Assembly (NCBI GenBank): GCA_907164885.2
Contig: OU015490.1
Coordinates: 226,603,054 to 226,667,053 of the forward strand
Direction of reading: 5' to 3'
DNA length: 64,000 bases
From: Dolomedes plantarius
Lineage: Eukaryota; Arthropoda; Arachnida; Araneae; Dolomedidae
The notes beneath the pieces are model-generated. The model did not search any database. It was not told the DNA's origin and saw only the letters and a list, made by a program, of their open reading frames with translations. Numbering within the stretch: position 1 is the stretch's first letter; every line of letters starts with the position of its first letter. Of the stretch, positions 11,043-24,562 are shown piece by piece. Position numbers and translations under genes: made by a program.

Positions 11043-12228
11043 GGCTCTCTAAACTGATATTTCAAGAAAGAAAAGTGAAAGAAGACTCAAGTGAATTTTA
11101 TCAACGCTATACAGACTTTAATATAGCATTCAAGCCAACAACATGAATGGACAAGCCACAGATCAGGAAGAGTTAATTTAATTTATATCAGCCTTTTGAA
11201 AGACACAAATAAGAGAAGCAATGCCGTTTATTTATTTTATGATATTTATACTGTTATTAATTCTATTTTATTTATACTGTGTTTTAGTTTTTAAATTGAT
11301 TTTTGTTAACAAACATTAGACAATTTGACAATTTTACTTTTTAACATTTTGTAGTAGAAGAATGGTGAAAGGCTGAATCTACTAAAATTCTGAGATGTGT
11401 ATAACATTTCACATGGTTTAAATGTTATTTATATGTTTACTTTTTTAATTGATTTTGGTTAACAAGCATTCTACAATTTCAATCTTATTTATACTGTGTT
11501 GAGATTTTTAATTAATTTTGTTTAACAAACATTCGACAAAGTGACAGTTTTACTTTTCAGCTTTACTTTTCAAAATTCTTTACTTTCCTAAAGACAATTT
11601 GAAAATTTTCCTTTTCGACTTTTAGTGGTTTATTATAAATTCAAATTAATGGAGATATTGTTAATATTTTTTTGCAGGGAGTAATTTTTTGTTTACATGA
11701 AAAATGATTCAGATATTATAAAAATTGATTGCTTTTTACATTATTTTCAACTCATAAATGGTTTAAATGTAGATATATAAAACCTTTCAACTTTTGTTAG
11801 TGTATTTAGGCCAGTAGTGTATAATAATGTTTAATTTCTATTTGTATAATTACATTTTTTTCCCACTGTCTGAATAGTTTTTTTCTGTTAGTCTGAATAG
11901 TTTTTTCTGATTTTAATCTCAGTTTTATTTCAGGGTCTTTCATTTATAGTTCTGATTTAAGTTGTGTTTAGTTTTTATTTATACTGTGTTTCCTTTTCTG
12001 TAATTTTGCCCTTTTGATTTTAATCTCAGTTTTCAGGTAAACTTCAGTTAAAAATATTAAAATATAGTAAAAAATATATTCCTCAAACTGTGCTATATTA
12101 ACTGTACTATATTCTTTTGTATGTTCTATTAGATTTGATTTCAATATTTTCTTCTACATTATTTTGTCTATTAAAATATCTGTTACAATTTTTTATAAAT
12201 ATATTTTTTTTTGTTTTTTTGGCATTAA

Positions 12229-12298
12229 TTGCATACATTGACCGTTGCATGTATGCAATTTTAATGTACTCCGTATCTAAGCACGGGTATTCAGCTAG
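12229..12298 (+). other. Helitron 3' terminus with two hairpins
   Basis: TTGCATAC (12229-12236) pairs with GTATGCAA (12251-12258). CCGT (12271-12274) pairs with ACGG (12283-12286), followed by CTAG (12295-12298) and T. A hairpin just before a CTAG end is the classical Helitron termination signal. Confidence 0.8.
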
Positions 12299-12304
12299 TA
12301 TATA

Positions 12305-12378
<74 letters not shown>
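12299..12378. repeat. (TA)n microsatellite abutting the Helitron end
   Basis: TA repeats with one G interruption start at the base after the Helitron 3' CTAG. Confidence 0.95.
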
Positions 12379-12381
<3 letters not shown>

Positions 12382-13587
12382 CAATAGTATTTTAATTTTT
12401 GTATTATTTTTGCAAATAAATATACACACCATATGTAAATTTCTGATGCTTTGTCTTTATCTAATGTCTTTAATGCAAGTGATCTCCTATTTTTCATTTT
12501 CGCCCACTAAATTATCCGGATAATATCTCTTAATAAATACGTTTTGTTCATTAAACAAAAATTGAAGACATACAAAAGCTTATAAATTCAGATTTTGTAG
12601 TCAACATGTAGAATAAACCTTTCAAATATAAGAAGACAATAATTACTTAACGTTAATCTTACTCCGAAACACGAAACAATTATTCCAGCCTCTCGTAAAA
12701 TACATTACTTGTTATATATACTCTCAACTGTTCTCTGTCATTTTGGATATTCAATATATAGCATCTGACAATTTGCAAAGTTGCAAATACTGACTAAAAC
12801 TTTGAAGTGTTTCACTTGAAAGCAATTAAGGAGAAACCAAGTGTGAAGTGAGAGTATTGCTTGTGAGTATCCATTTAATAATACTAATTGAAAGGAATTC
12901 GAGTAATTTAGCCCAGAAAAGGAATGTGTAGCAAATATCTAGGACAGTTTCTGTCACTTAAAATTAGTTATTGTCGAGGGTTAATAAGTTAAAAAGTGTC
13001 TAATGATGTAAATCCCCGAAACTGTATAAGAGCAAATTCTTTGCGAACTATTTCTGCCTCATAATTAAGGGATACGTTGAACGAGTTAATATGATGCGAA
13101 AAATAAGCTGCTGGTTAAAACTACTCTCTACGCTTTACTCGCTTTATTTTATTTACTACTCTTCTTGTTTTAATGCACGTAGACAAACAAATTATTCTGT
13201 TAATGAGTTTGGTCTTCTAGAAGTAAATTATTTTCTCACATAAAAGACAAAGTGTGTAAATGGGTGGGTATATGATATAATAACATGATATGATAACATC
13301 GACTATATTAACTACCTCAAAAACTCTTTCGTATAATGCGTCATGTACTCTATCAGTTTTGGCAGCGAAATCGCAGATGAATGAACTGGACCAATGTCAT
13401 TGGGGAAGATAACCTTTCTTTTTTGTCGTATTTTAGGCCATAATTTCACCATTTAAACGATGGTTTTTCCAAGAGATCCCTCGTTCACGTTTTGGAAAGA
13501 CTTAGCAAAAAATATCAAAATTTTCATTCAAAATATTATGTACGTACTCTGATGAAATGTCGGCAGTCTCAGGAATCTCACGCACTT
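12379..13587. other. Noncoding stretch
   Basis: AT-rich; no gene, RNA or element recognised. Confidence 0.5.
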
Positions 13588-13591
13588 TTAA

Positions 13592-14497
13592 GGTGACTGC
13601 CTACGTTGAAAATGCCATTTTTGACTATTTTGATCAATTTAATTTTTTGCAAGAATCTTGTAACTCAATCTTTTCTCTTTTCAAAACAGTTTTGATTTTC
13701 ATTCTACGTCAATTAGAAGCAGAGTTATAGCTATTTTAAAAAACATCGTCTAATACAAAATTTAAGTGACAAACAACTTTAAATGCGACCATTTTTTGAC
13801 CATTTTGGTCAATTTTATTATTTGCAAGAATCTTGCAATTCAATCTTTTCTCTTTTCAAAACCACTTAGATTTTCATTCTACATCAATTAGAAGCAGAGT
13901 TATAGCTATTTTAAAAAACATCGTCTAATACAAAATTGAAGTGACAAACAACTTTAAAGGCATTTTTCTCAGAATTATGTTTTTTAGCAAAAATCTCTAC
14001 CGTTATCATGATATTTCAGATAATAATGCATATAATTTGATAAAATTTTCAGGAAATGTTTTATATGCTATTGTTAATGAAATGACGTACAATAATTGAT
14101 GTATAATAAATAGTTTTTTGTTTGGGGCTGTTTTTATAAGGAAAGGAATGACGAATTGGGAAAAATTTTCATATTGGAACATAAAATTGTCTGTATTATT
14201 TTTGCATTTCAAAATTTCTCTTAGATTGTAGGTCATTTTGAAGATAACTGTTATATGTATCATTTGTGAGAAGGAAATTAAAATAGTAGCATTAGAATTT
14301 TGTTCAGAGTGATAAGCGTTTTAGCTAAATTTCATTAAAAATTACTTCAAATTGACCAATTTATAAAAAAGTATGGTGTTTACAGGAAAGTTTTTTTTAA
14401 TTTTTTTATTTTTAAATGCTGTTTTACCATATGAGACCAAAAAATCCTTAAAAAAACAATTTTAAAAAAAAATTGGCTCCGAACGTAGGCAGTCACC
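13592..14497. mobile_element. MITE-like DNA transposon with TTAA target duplication
   Basis: GGTGACTGCCTACGTT at 13592 is matched by its inverse AACGTAGGCAGTCACC ending at 14497. TTAA lies outside both ends (13588-13591 and 14498-14501). About 906 bp, with no transposase coding. The TTAA target suggests mobilisation by a piggyBac-like or other TTAA-specific transposase (inference). Confidence 0.85.
13615..13962. repeat. Two-unit tandem duplication (about 174 bp) inside the MITE
   Basis: Both units read from CCATTTTTTGACYATTTT-like sequence through AGAAGCAGAGTTATAGCTAT to AGTGACAAACAACTTTAAA, with few differences, so the duplication is younger than most neighbouring repeats. Confidence 0.85.
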
Positions 14498-14524
14498 TTA
14501 ACATTCCATCTTTCGTCATCATAT

Positions 14525-14680
14525 CATTAAGGTGATGAAGGATAGAGTCTCTAAATCATTATGGTGATGAAGGATAGAATCCCTAAATCATTATGGCAAT
14601 GAAGCATAAAATCGCTATGATGCTATGGTGAGGAAAGATAGAATCACTATTATGATTTGGGGATGAAGGATAGTCAGAGA
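14525..14680. repeat. 32-bp minisatellite, about five units
   Basis: GGTGATGAAGGATAG-type words start at 14531, 14563, 14595, 14627 and 14659, an exact 32-bp period with increasing divergence. It lies just outside the right end of the TTAA MITE. Confidence 0.85.
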
Positions 14681-15970
14681 TTACTGGATTTTTCCAATAA
14701 TTTTTTTCGTTAATGTGACCTACGAAAGGCAGCCAGAACGTTACGCCTGACTTGCGTTCGATTGACCTCAACGAAAACGAATAACACACGTGCAAATAAT
14801 TCTAAGCGAAATACCATACTCTCCATAATATATATCAAGTGTCCACTAAGTTCTCCCACTGCCGATTATAAATAATGAACACGCATAATTCGTTTTTCCT
14901 TCATGGCGTGCAATAGTCGACCGACTAAAATGGCTGTCAAACGCAGACTAAGAGTCGAATATTTTTGCAAATCGACAAGTTTTGAATTCTTCTCAGTTTG
15001 TTCTCCTGTACAGTTATTGAATTTAAATTGTATTGTAATTTGGAACTGACAGCACAGACATGATACCCTGCCACTCTCACATAGACGTGACAACAATAAA
15101 TGCATGACAGTGTAGCAGATTGAAGCGAAACGTGTTCAACTGGCGTGGTTGCCGAGTGGTCTAAAATAGCAGGCCAGAAGTAACGAAAAACGCAACATTT
15201 ATTTAAACAAACGTAACAAGAGAAGTGTTGGTTAGAGCAGTTTACAGAATCACCAGAATGGTGCAAACGATGTTAATAGCGACTACTCAGGCTTCAGGGA
15301 GCAGAAATCTCCGCAGTCGCTCTAGCCCAGATGTTATAGCGCATACAGATTGGTACAGCGTTCTCTGCATCTGCCAGTGATTTATGTCTCTCTGTACTCT
15401 GTTATATGCGTGGATCGCCGTCTCTGGCGGTCCATCAAAGAAAGAGAGTGGGGTCAGCGGGTCAAATGGTGACGAGCGGGGTCGCGGGAGACACCAGATC
15501 AAAGAGCGGGAATGGGGGTGGTTCTAAATACCGTGTCTAATGTTACCGTGACTAATGTGATGACAGGAGTCGGGGAGAGAACTCTGTACCAATCTATATG
15601 CACCATTACAGGGACTCTCTCGAAACAAAAACAGAGTCTCGCCTATATCCCCCAGTTTGAAACCTCCGCCGGTGGCGATTAGAGAAAACACCAGGAATTT
15701 CGTGCTCGCAGGCAGTCTTGGATGCGGTGACATTTTTATGAGGGAGGGAGGCGGCGTTTCGCCGATTTAGTCGGTGAAGATCAAACTGAGGCTTAACCAG
15801 CAGAAAACCAGGCACGACGACTCTGGCAGTGAAGATAGCCTTTTAATCCCCACAGAATTTTAGAATGTTGTGCAAACATGTGGGAAAGTTTTTAAGGCCT
15901 GCAGCTGTGGACGGGCTTCTTCGCAGATCGTGAGAACCGCACGTTACATGCGTGACGTCACAGCAGCCCA
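14681..15970. other. GC-richer block of unknown nature
   Basis: From about 15141 the base composition rises sharply compared with the surroundings. A tRNA-like A box (TGGTTGCCGAGTGGTCTAA, about 15146-15164) begins the block, but I see no convincing B box near it. 15330-15840 contains several overlapping short ORFs with no recognised motif. It could be a SINE-headed repeat, an LTR fragment, or a promoter-like region; the sequence does not decide. Confidence 0.35.
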
Positions 15971-16749
15971 TAAATTTCTGTAGCAATTTTAGTAATTACA
16001 ACGCACGATTTTTTTCTTCTCAATTGCTGCTTTCCCTACAAGCGTTCATTAAATTGTACATATCAGATAATTAATTATAAATAAATGAATTCTAACACTT
16101 TTATAATCTTTAAAAGACCTTATTTATTCTGATTTGACATTTACTTGAATGAGATTATTCTTTAACTGTTCATGATAAGAAATAAAACACTTTATTATTA
16201 AATACTTTCTACATAAATTTTGCTACAGGTACATAGATCAATAATTTTGCAACGAAACGCCCGTCAAAAAGACAATTATTGAGAATACTTTATGAGTTTC
16301 CCGTGGGAAAATCATAAAATAATTATGAAATAGTCATCACACCTGTCCAGAGAACGGGAGAACTTTCTTTGATAAGTCTGTCAGAGTTCAATAGCTTCCT
16401 GTCGAAAGTGGAAAATGCTTCAAAATCAACGAGCAACTGACGTTTCAAAAATGGTATTAGAATTCAGGATATATAAGTCTTTTCAAAGAAGAGGTGAATA
16501 AGAATTATGACGCATATCTTGAAACACGTAAATATCCTCTTAAGATGCCTCCATTTTTCGACAGTATTTATTTAGATAGGATATACATAACGTTAAATTT
16601 ATACTAGTATAAGATATAACTTAAAATCTTTAACCCTATATATGAATCTCAGAATATATTAATACTAATTAGACACAAAATAATTGAATATTTATTTAAA
16701 AGGAATTATATCTTCAAAATTAGCTTCGGTATACGTAAAAATTATATAA

Positions 16750-16970
16750 TGTTAACGATTGACACACAACTGAAAATGTAATTTGAAGCATGGATTGAAA
16801 CAACTGTTACTTAAAAAAATTGAGTTTTTATATGATAATGCATTTGTATTATTGAGGATTCACGATTGACACACTATTAAAAATGTATTGTAAAGTATGG
16901 ATTGAATCAACTGTTATTTAAAAAAATTGTATCTTTACAGGATAATGGAGTTGTATTATTCGTATTATCA
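16750..16970. repeat. Two-unit tandem duplication, 107 bp
   Basis: ACGATTGACACAC starts at 16755 and 16862. The following about 105 bp match with scattered substitutions (TGGATTGAAWCAACTGTTA in both). Confidence 0.8.
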
Positions 16971-18460
16971 AGGTAGTTATTTTAGTATTTTAGCTTTAAC
17001 AGTTACACTAAAAGTATATGATTATGTGTTTTATACATTTTTATTTCCAAAATAAATTTATACTCTGTAGTACTGACACACAGATATGATGTGCATATCC
17101 CTATCTAAAAATCAAATTGCCCAAAATATTTAATGCGAAATAGTTTCAATAAATATTAGTAATATTATCCTTAAATAAATATTAGTAATAATACATAAAG
17201 CAGGAAAAAAATCTCTGTTTAGTGGGAAAAATAATGACGGCTGTCTTCTAATATTAAATGGTATGCATATAGATAAAACAAATATTTACATCTAAAATGG
17301 AAAATATTTGAATTCACAGTTCATTAAGAAATAGAACTTTTGAGATAGAAAAGTAATTTTTATGCATAATCCTTGAGTAAGTCTTGAATGGTTTTCTATA
17401 CTTCAAAATCCCCTTTGAACAACATTAGCATTCCGATTTTCAATGAACACTGCTTCAGTCGTACATGGTTTAACTTAAAATCTAAAAACTCATTTATAAA
17501 CCAAGAGGATAGACTTTAAATGTTTACAAAACAAATTTGTTTTCTGAGTTTATTTATTTATCTTTTTTGTGGGGGGTGGGAGGCGAGTTTAAAAATATCT
17601 GTGAAAAAATTGAAGTATGAAACTTTGCAAAATATCAGGAAATTTAAATGAAATTTTGAAGGATAAATTAAACGTTTAACCAATTATAAGTAAAAAAATA
17701 TTAAAACTGTTATTTAAATGTCAGCTGTAGTATTTTTGAAAAAAAATAATCTTTTTATTTTTTGATTGGATGTCTTAGGTAGAATCTTTAAAAAAATATT
17801 TTAAAGTTCTTTAATGTGTGGATAACAATGGTTATGAAATTAATTCCATTTTTCAATTAAATTAATATTAGTTCTTTTAAACCATAAAACACAGGCTTAA
17901 AAACATGTCTTTGAGAATTTGGGATAATTTAACTATTTTTTAAACTATTTTAATGACTCCAATTTCAGTTGATGCAAATTTGTAACTTTAGTAAAAGTGG
18001 CACAAGTTATAAATCATTAAAATAACTTTTTATTTCTAAGGCAATGCGGAAATAAAGACATTGTTTATTGCACGAAGGTTACTCTTTTGAAGTTTTATTT
18101 ATGCTTTCAGTTAAATTCTTTATTAAACAGTTCTAGCTTATTTTTTTGCTACATATAGAATCTTTTCCACATTAAAAGTCGCCCACAGTGAGGATGATAA
18201 TAAAGCGATGCTATTTATAGCAGGCTGACTTCAAATCAAACAAGTCATAAACTTTAAGGGAACAGGTCTAAGAACTCAATAATGTCCTTCTTCACTAATA
18301 TGTCATTTACACACGCGTGCTGCATTTGATATTTTACATTTTTCTATTTAAATATATGAAAACAGTACAAAAATATTTATTTTCATGCTGAAAGATTTAA
18401 TGAATGTTAAAAATTCATTTTGAAATTTTGAACATGCATAAAATTTTAAAATTTCTGGTA

Positions 18461-18510
18461 CTAATTATATCTACATGTGATATAATTAGTATCAGTTATA
18501 TTACATGTAG
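18461..18510. repeat. Imperfect palindrome around CTACATGT...ACATGTAG
   Basis: 18471-18510 starts with CTACATGTGATATAA and ends with TTATATTACATGTAG, forming a hairpin-capable inverted repeat with few mismatches. Confidence 0.7.
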
Positions 18511-21289
18511 TTGATACATGTGATCGTTTAGGTAGCGTGTTTTTTGAGAGAATTACCGGAGCTTCAGTAAAAATGATATAGCGTCACTATCAAATTTGTG
18601 TAAATAGTTTTCAACTTTTTACTGGATAGTTAGACAGTAGTTAATTTTATTTCAGTCTTGTCTGTTGCATTACGATCTAAAACTCTTCATTCTACGATTT
18701 CTTTTTCTCAGTGTTCCATATCTCTTAAATTGTAATTGCTTTTATCTTTCCTTCCAAATGGCCTGGGCTCAAAGAAAAAGTCTTTTGCTATCTTTTTTCC
18801 GATTATTCCAGTTAAACACTGGCAACAGTTAAATCAAAGTTTTACTTTCTTTATATCATTTGTCAATTGCCATTTTGCCTTTCCCTGTTTTTTTCTTGAC
18901 TTTTAGTTATTTTGTTCATTTCAAATTAATTGAATTTTTTCCATTTATCAAAAGCTTGCATTTAATAATAAATTCCTTTCATACTGTGATTTGTTTGTCG
19001 TATAAAAATTATGCTACTTTTTTGTGTAAAAGAATCATACGCTTCAGAATGCTTCCGTGCTGATTAAGAGTTTCAAATGATATCTTTTGAAAACTAACAA
19101 CTATTGAAATTGTAACTATTGCTCTTTATCATTTGTTTTTATGCTCGTAATTATGTATTTCTGTTTGTTATTTTTGCGTAAAAAAGTGTTTTTCATGATG
19201 TCTAGTATTATTGAAGGGGTCATAGGACTCTTAAGTGTCAGTAAGGGAAAAAAGTATATAAATTTCAACATTTTATGCCTGTTGATGTATTTCAACTAAT
19301 TGTTAACTTTTCATTCTCTTTTAATAGCTTTTAATATATTATCCTTTAATAGCTCTATGTTACGTCTTTTTGGGAAAATATACTTGAGGACATACCATAA
19401 AATAATTTTATTATAAACAAAATCGAAAGAGACCCTTTTTTGTCAGTAAAAATTCTGATAATCATGGCTGGCGTGCAACATTATACCCAAAGTAATCAAT
19501 ACATAATAAAAAACTTTTGGTATATAAATTCACTTCATAAATATGTATTAATCCCTATCTAAATTGTTATGTTTTAAAGCTTGTTTCTAATTTTAATACG
19601 TAGCTGCATTTTTCTATCCCAAAATTGTAGAAAGAATTCAAAAATTCATGCACTAATAAAAACAATATATTGTATGAAATGATGAAAATTATTTAGGCTT
19701 AGATTTTAGACATAAATATGATATAACTCTCCTCAAAATTTCATGAAGAAATATTGAATAGTTCAGATGATATCCTGTGCACAATGCTTAAAAATCCCAT
19801 TTTGAGAAAAACGGTAACATATAAACATGTTTACATATTAGCCAAAATACATTTTTGGCCATAACTCAAGAGACAATGGGAATTTTTGCCGCAAATTGAT
19901 TTGAGATGTTAATCACGTTTTATAGTTTAACATATATATATTTTTTAAATAAATTATTTTTAAAGTTTTAAAAGTCCTAACCTCATAAATAAAACTGAAA
20001 ATATGTTTGAATTCGACGAATTGGCAATAATATTTGAAAATTCCCTTTTCAATAAGAGGGACAGAGAATTATCCCGAATGTTTGGGGGGGGGGGAATTCT
20101 AACGTCATCGCTAAAATTTTATGACGGGAAAATTTTTGACAGGAAAAGAGTACAAATATTTTTTTAGAATTACTTATGATTATATTTTTATGTTAACTAC
20201 TTCCTTCAAATCATGACATCCTATTTATTATTCATAAATTACCAACAGTTTATATTTTTCATACTGAGTTTTCTATATTTATTTAATTTCATTAATTTTT
20301 AATGCCAGTTTTCCTTCTGCTATGATCTCGGAGCTCTGCGTTCTACTTTCTATTTTTTGCAGGTAATACGGTTTTTAGTTTAGAAATGCCGTTAATTAGA
20401 TTTATCTTCTCTGCCGTACAGCTTCCGTTATCCTTTACTATCTTTTCTAATTTTGCCGTTTTAACTATATTTAATAATTTATACTTTAATTATTTACTCT
20501 ATAATCCATGCATGTGGCTATTTTTAACTTGATGAACGTAATTGTTAATTTTGTTACCCTCTGTAACAAAAAGAAATAAACATAGGATCTTGGGGCTAAA
20601 GTTGAAAGTGACAGACGAGTTAATGAAATGATACTGTGATTAATGAGATCGCATCGATTTGTACGTTATATGTAAAAATTGATTAACACTGATTTATCGT
20701 CTATTTATTAAAAGTCATTATACTAATAGGGGTTATTGCATGCCAAAACATTACCCATTTAAAAACCTTTAAAACCCATTTAGGGGCAATGGGCCTATTT
20801 TTATTATTTTATAACAACTAAATAATTCGCTGAATTTATCTGTAAATTCCTGTAAACTTTGTACATATTAGTGTGCTTGCAAAATAACAAAGGGCAGTAA
20901 TCTACGGGTCTATATTTTCAGAGGGGATAATTTTTTGTTTCAAGCCAGAAACTTGTAATGTAAAGGTTTTTCCAGTTTTTCTATATTGTAAGTGTATAGA
21001 TGCACTGGATTTCTGAATTTCCCATTTCGACTGTTACTTATTTATTTTTAATAGAAATATTTCATTTATCTGCATAATTTCTTACCTTTTTAAAGTAATT
21101 TCATTGCTGGTGGTTCAAATACGAACCGCTGTGCGTGTAGCATTTACTGTCACTAGATGGCAGCACTATTGATTTTTTTAATTAATTAATTTTTTGGGGG
21201 AGGGGAGTTGGAGCGATGCGGACAATTTTTTGGTACACGAGTGCTAATTAGATCGGGGAATACAGTTTAAAACCGATTTCGAACGGTTA

Positions 21290-21345
21290 CATACATCCAT
21301 ACCAACAGTGGGACTCGAATCCACAGGCAACACTATCGAAGTAGT
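21290..21345 (-). repeat. tRNA-like fragment, probable SINE remnant
   Basis: On the minus strand GGATTCGAGTCCCACT is a good RNA polymerase III B box, preceded by a weak A-like region. No complete cloverleaf could be drawn, so this is not called a tRNA gene. Confidence 0.4.
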
Positions 21346-22629
21346 TTTTCTAAGTTGATGACAGTTTCATTTTTGTTCGTGAAAGTTTAGTTTTGGTTCG
21401 TGAAACCTTGGTTTTGGTTAGTCTATTTGCCCTTTCTTATTTCTAGAGTTTGACTGTGAGAGAAATATTTACTATTCTTTGACTTTATACAGCGTCAGGA
21501 TTACTAGAAAAAATCTTTCTGTTTCCGAGCCTCTTGAAATTTTTGATTTATATACTTTTACATACTTTTTACACTTATTTAATAATTTTTACTTTATTTA
21601 TTTATTTATTTATTTTTGGACACATAATTATTTTGATAAATATTGTGTATAAATATAAATGAATGCATATATATGTATTTATATTGCAAATTGATTGAAA
21701 TGGACATATTTTTATATCTTTACTCTATATTATTATTAATATCTTAGGGTTATAATGGTTTAGCCAGTCAGGCCCTAGGTGCGCAGTGGTTCAAAAATGG
21801 AACTCCTCCCCCTGCCTAAACTAAAGATCTTTTTTTCACAGAATATGTTCCTAATGGTGATATTTCTTCCAATACAAAGATTTCTCTTCCCCGAAAACAT
21901 ATTTTGATTTAATGCCCCTGAAAGGGTTAAATTTAAATCTAACGGAGAGAATGGTGGACAACTATTTGGAACAAAACATAACTCATTAACATTTTATTTT
22001 AATCAACTGCCGTATCTCTCATGTCTGAAAAAAATTTTAATTTTTTTTCTAATATGTGAATTAGTCATTACATTCACACTAAAATTGAGTTCATATCAGA
22101 TATTAAGGTCCTAAATAGATAAGAGTTTTAAGAAAACTTTGTTGATAATGTGCTAATAGAAAAAAAACTTAATGTGGCACCTTAATATCTCTAAATTTCT
22201 CTGAATTAGTGATCTAAATTTCAGGAAGGTAACGCAGTTAAAATATGAAGATGAAACTATTCTTACTAAAATATTTCATAAATATAAAGAGATCAGTAGA
22301 TTACTTTTTGCTTCAGGATAATCATTTATATCTACCATCAGAGGCTATTTTTCAGTATCGATATCTAGAATCATTTGTGCATAAAATGTCTCACGCAATT
22401 TATGTGTTACTTGTTTTAGGCAAATATATTGTTTATAAGTTTTAAAATAAAGATTTGATTTTACTCCATGTTACGTATTTTGCAGATTTGTTACCCCAAA
22501 ATCTGAGTCATAGAAATGTACTTCTTTCGATAAATCTTATTTTTTCTTAGTGAGGAATATCATGAAAGAACTAACGTGGTGTTAATTGTAGACAGCACTT
22601 AGGGAATGAATCTTATTAATATTTATATA

Positions 22630-23165
22630 CAGTGGAAACTCGATATATCGAACCTCAAGGGGAACGAGAAAACTTCGAACTATCGACAATTTCGAAATAC
22701 CGAGGTTCAATGTATCGAGATGATTTCTGACAGACTTCGATATAGAGAGGTTTTCCCCAAAGGACGAACTGAGTTTCGTCTAAATGCTGTTGATTTTATC
22801 AAAACAACTTCGATATATAGAAGTTTTCCAATAAAAACTTCGATATTTAGAAGTTTTCCAATAAAAACTTCATAATTTAGAAGTTTTCCAATAAAACTTC
22901 GATATTTAGAAATTTTCCAATAAAAACTTCGATATTTAGAAATTTTCCGATAAAAAATTTTATTTTAGAAGTCTTCCAACAAAAACTTCGATATATAGAG
23001 GTGCGGTGCCAAGCCAAGCAAACTAAAAATTCAAAATATCGAGGTTTTCCTAACCAGACCTTCGATATGTAGAGGTAAAAAATAATATTGGAGCGCTAGG
23101 CATATTGAAGGGGAATGGAAAAACTTCGATTTATCATGGAATTCGTTTATATCGAAATTCCGCTG
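22630..23165. mobile_element. pogo/Tigger-type MITE
   Basis: Starts CAGTGGAAACTCGATATA and ends with the inverse, TATCGAAATTCCGCTG. It is flanked by TA on both sides (22628-22629 and 23166-23167). Ends beginning CAG with a TA duplication are typical of the pogo/Tigger branch. At 536 bp it has no transposase; much of the interior is a tandem repeat echoing the terminal motif. Confidence 0.8.
22800..23010. repeat. About 29-bp minisatellite inside the pogo MITE
   Basis: Repeated ACTTCGATATTTAGAAG followed by TTTTCCAATAAA, about six to seven units of 28-31 bp. The unit contains the same TTCGATAT core as the terminal inverted repeat. Confidence 0.85.
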
Positions 23166-23167
23166 TA

Positions 23168-24421
23168 TCTCTTTAATTTCCGATCAAATAAATAAGCAAA
23201 TTCGTTGCTTTGAAAGAGCTAGGAAGTTTCGATGGACTTAGCAAGTAAATTTCGACATGTTTTGACCTTATGTAAGGAAACTTGAAAGGGGGAGCTAGCA
23301 CGTCAGCGGCAGAGTTCGCAGACTATGACGTATACGTGATCTTAATTCGGCTAATCCTCACATTGGTACTCGATATTAAAAAAATACAAATGAATTTTTT
23401 TGAATGATCCTGATATATCCGATCATTTCTCTCCCTCGTGGATTAGACGATGCTTAACATTTGCCCCCCACACCGTTCAACGGCATGGGCGACAAGCCAT
23501 TTTTGTTCATTTGCCAAAATATATTGAAACCGTTTTTGACGAACGTGTATGTCAGCTGACTAATCAAACAATGCTTACATGTAATAAAATTTTAATTATT
23601 CATAAAGTATGTATCTGTAACAAAGCAATATTAATCCATAGAATAAAGTATTTCTCATAAAATAAAACAAAAACAATAGAATACATTATTAATAAATTTG
23701 AATACGATTCTTTTATATAAAATATCAAATCGGGGTTATATTTCTTCAATTTTGGCGAGACATAAATTCAAATGCATTTATCTGTCAGTATATTTCTAGA
23801 ATTATATTTCATATAGTACTTTCTATAGGATTTTCTATGGTCATCATGCATTTTTGAACGGAAACAATATTTAGAATTTTAGCAATCCAAATAATACAGT
23901 TTTTAACAGTGTGGAGGGGTAGAAATAATAGCTCGCCATACGTCGCCTTAGGGGTGATCAGTCAAAATTGAGGTGGCATCAGGGATCAATACAGACGAAC
24001 CACTATGAAGATCCCAGATGAAAACTAATCAAAGAATTATCCCCCTTAATACAGCGAATATCTCTGGGTAAGTACCTCTCCATTGAAAGCAGCAAAATAA
24101 ACTTTTTTGGTCTGTGTATTTATTACATGTGTTCAGTAATCGCTCCCATTCAGTTCTTTCTGTATCTTTTCTGTTTCATTCTTGAATTTACAGAGTGTTG
24201 TTTCCACATAAAACGGATGGAATACTTTAATTAATTGCATTTCAAGATCTAACGAATCAAACACCCTGATATTCGAATGCTGGTAAAATGTTTTGAGGGC
24301 CATAGCTTCGACATATATTCTGTGTTCGTAAAAATTATTCGTGCACATCAATTGTTATCGGGAGTCCATTATCTAAATATATATTATGAATGATGATATT
24401 TCCCACCTCTATCTCTCTCTG
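23168..24421. other. Noncoding stretch
   Basis: Slightly higher GC at 23280-23560, where an 86-codon plus ORF (23400-23660) includes FAPHTVQRHGRQAIFVHLPK. I do not recognise it and it may be chance or a decayed repeat. A (CT)n run precedes the TA tract. Confidence 0.4.

Positions 24422-24562
<141 letters not shown>

Larger units (their letters stand above)
6380..12298 (+). mobile_element. Helitron (rolling-circle transposon), near full length but dead
   Basis: Contains a plus-strand Rep-helicase reading (6604-11042), about 1.25 kb of AT-rich 3' sequence, and a Helitron-like 3' terminus: a hairpin and then GGGTATTCAGCTAG ending at 12298, followed by T. The same terminus with about 250 bp of similar upstream sequence recurs at about 60600-60866, which supports this end. 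The 5' end could not be fixed. The sequence from about 6380 (a TTGCAGATTC that could be a splice acceptor) is taken as a conservative start; the true 5' TC end may lie further left. Confidence 0.85.
15971..22627. other. Long noncoding stretch
   Basis: About 6.6 kb of AT-rich DNA without a supported gene. Small features are a tandem duplication (16750-16970), a palindrome (18461-18510), a G-run near 20084, a tRNA-like fragment (21290-21345) and an (ATTT)n run at about 21596-21616. Short ORFs at 18860 and 22245 lack recognisable motifs. Confidence 0.5.

Noticed and set aside
15141..15180. tRNA gene (Leu/Ser-like A box)
   Set aside because: No acceptor stem pairing or B box at the right distance.
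21290..21345. tRNA gene on the minus strand
   Set aside because: Good B box but no complete cloverleaf; treated as a SINE fragment.
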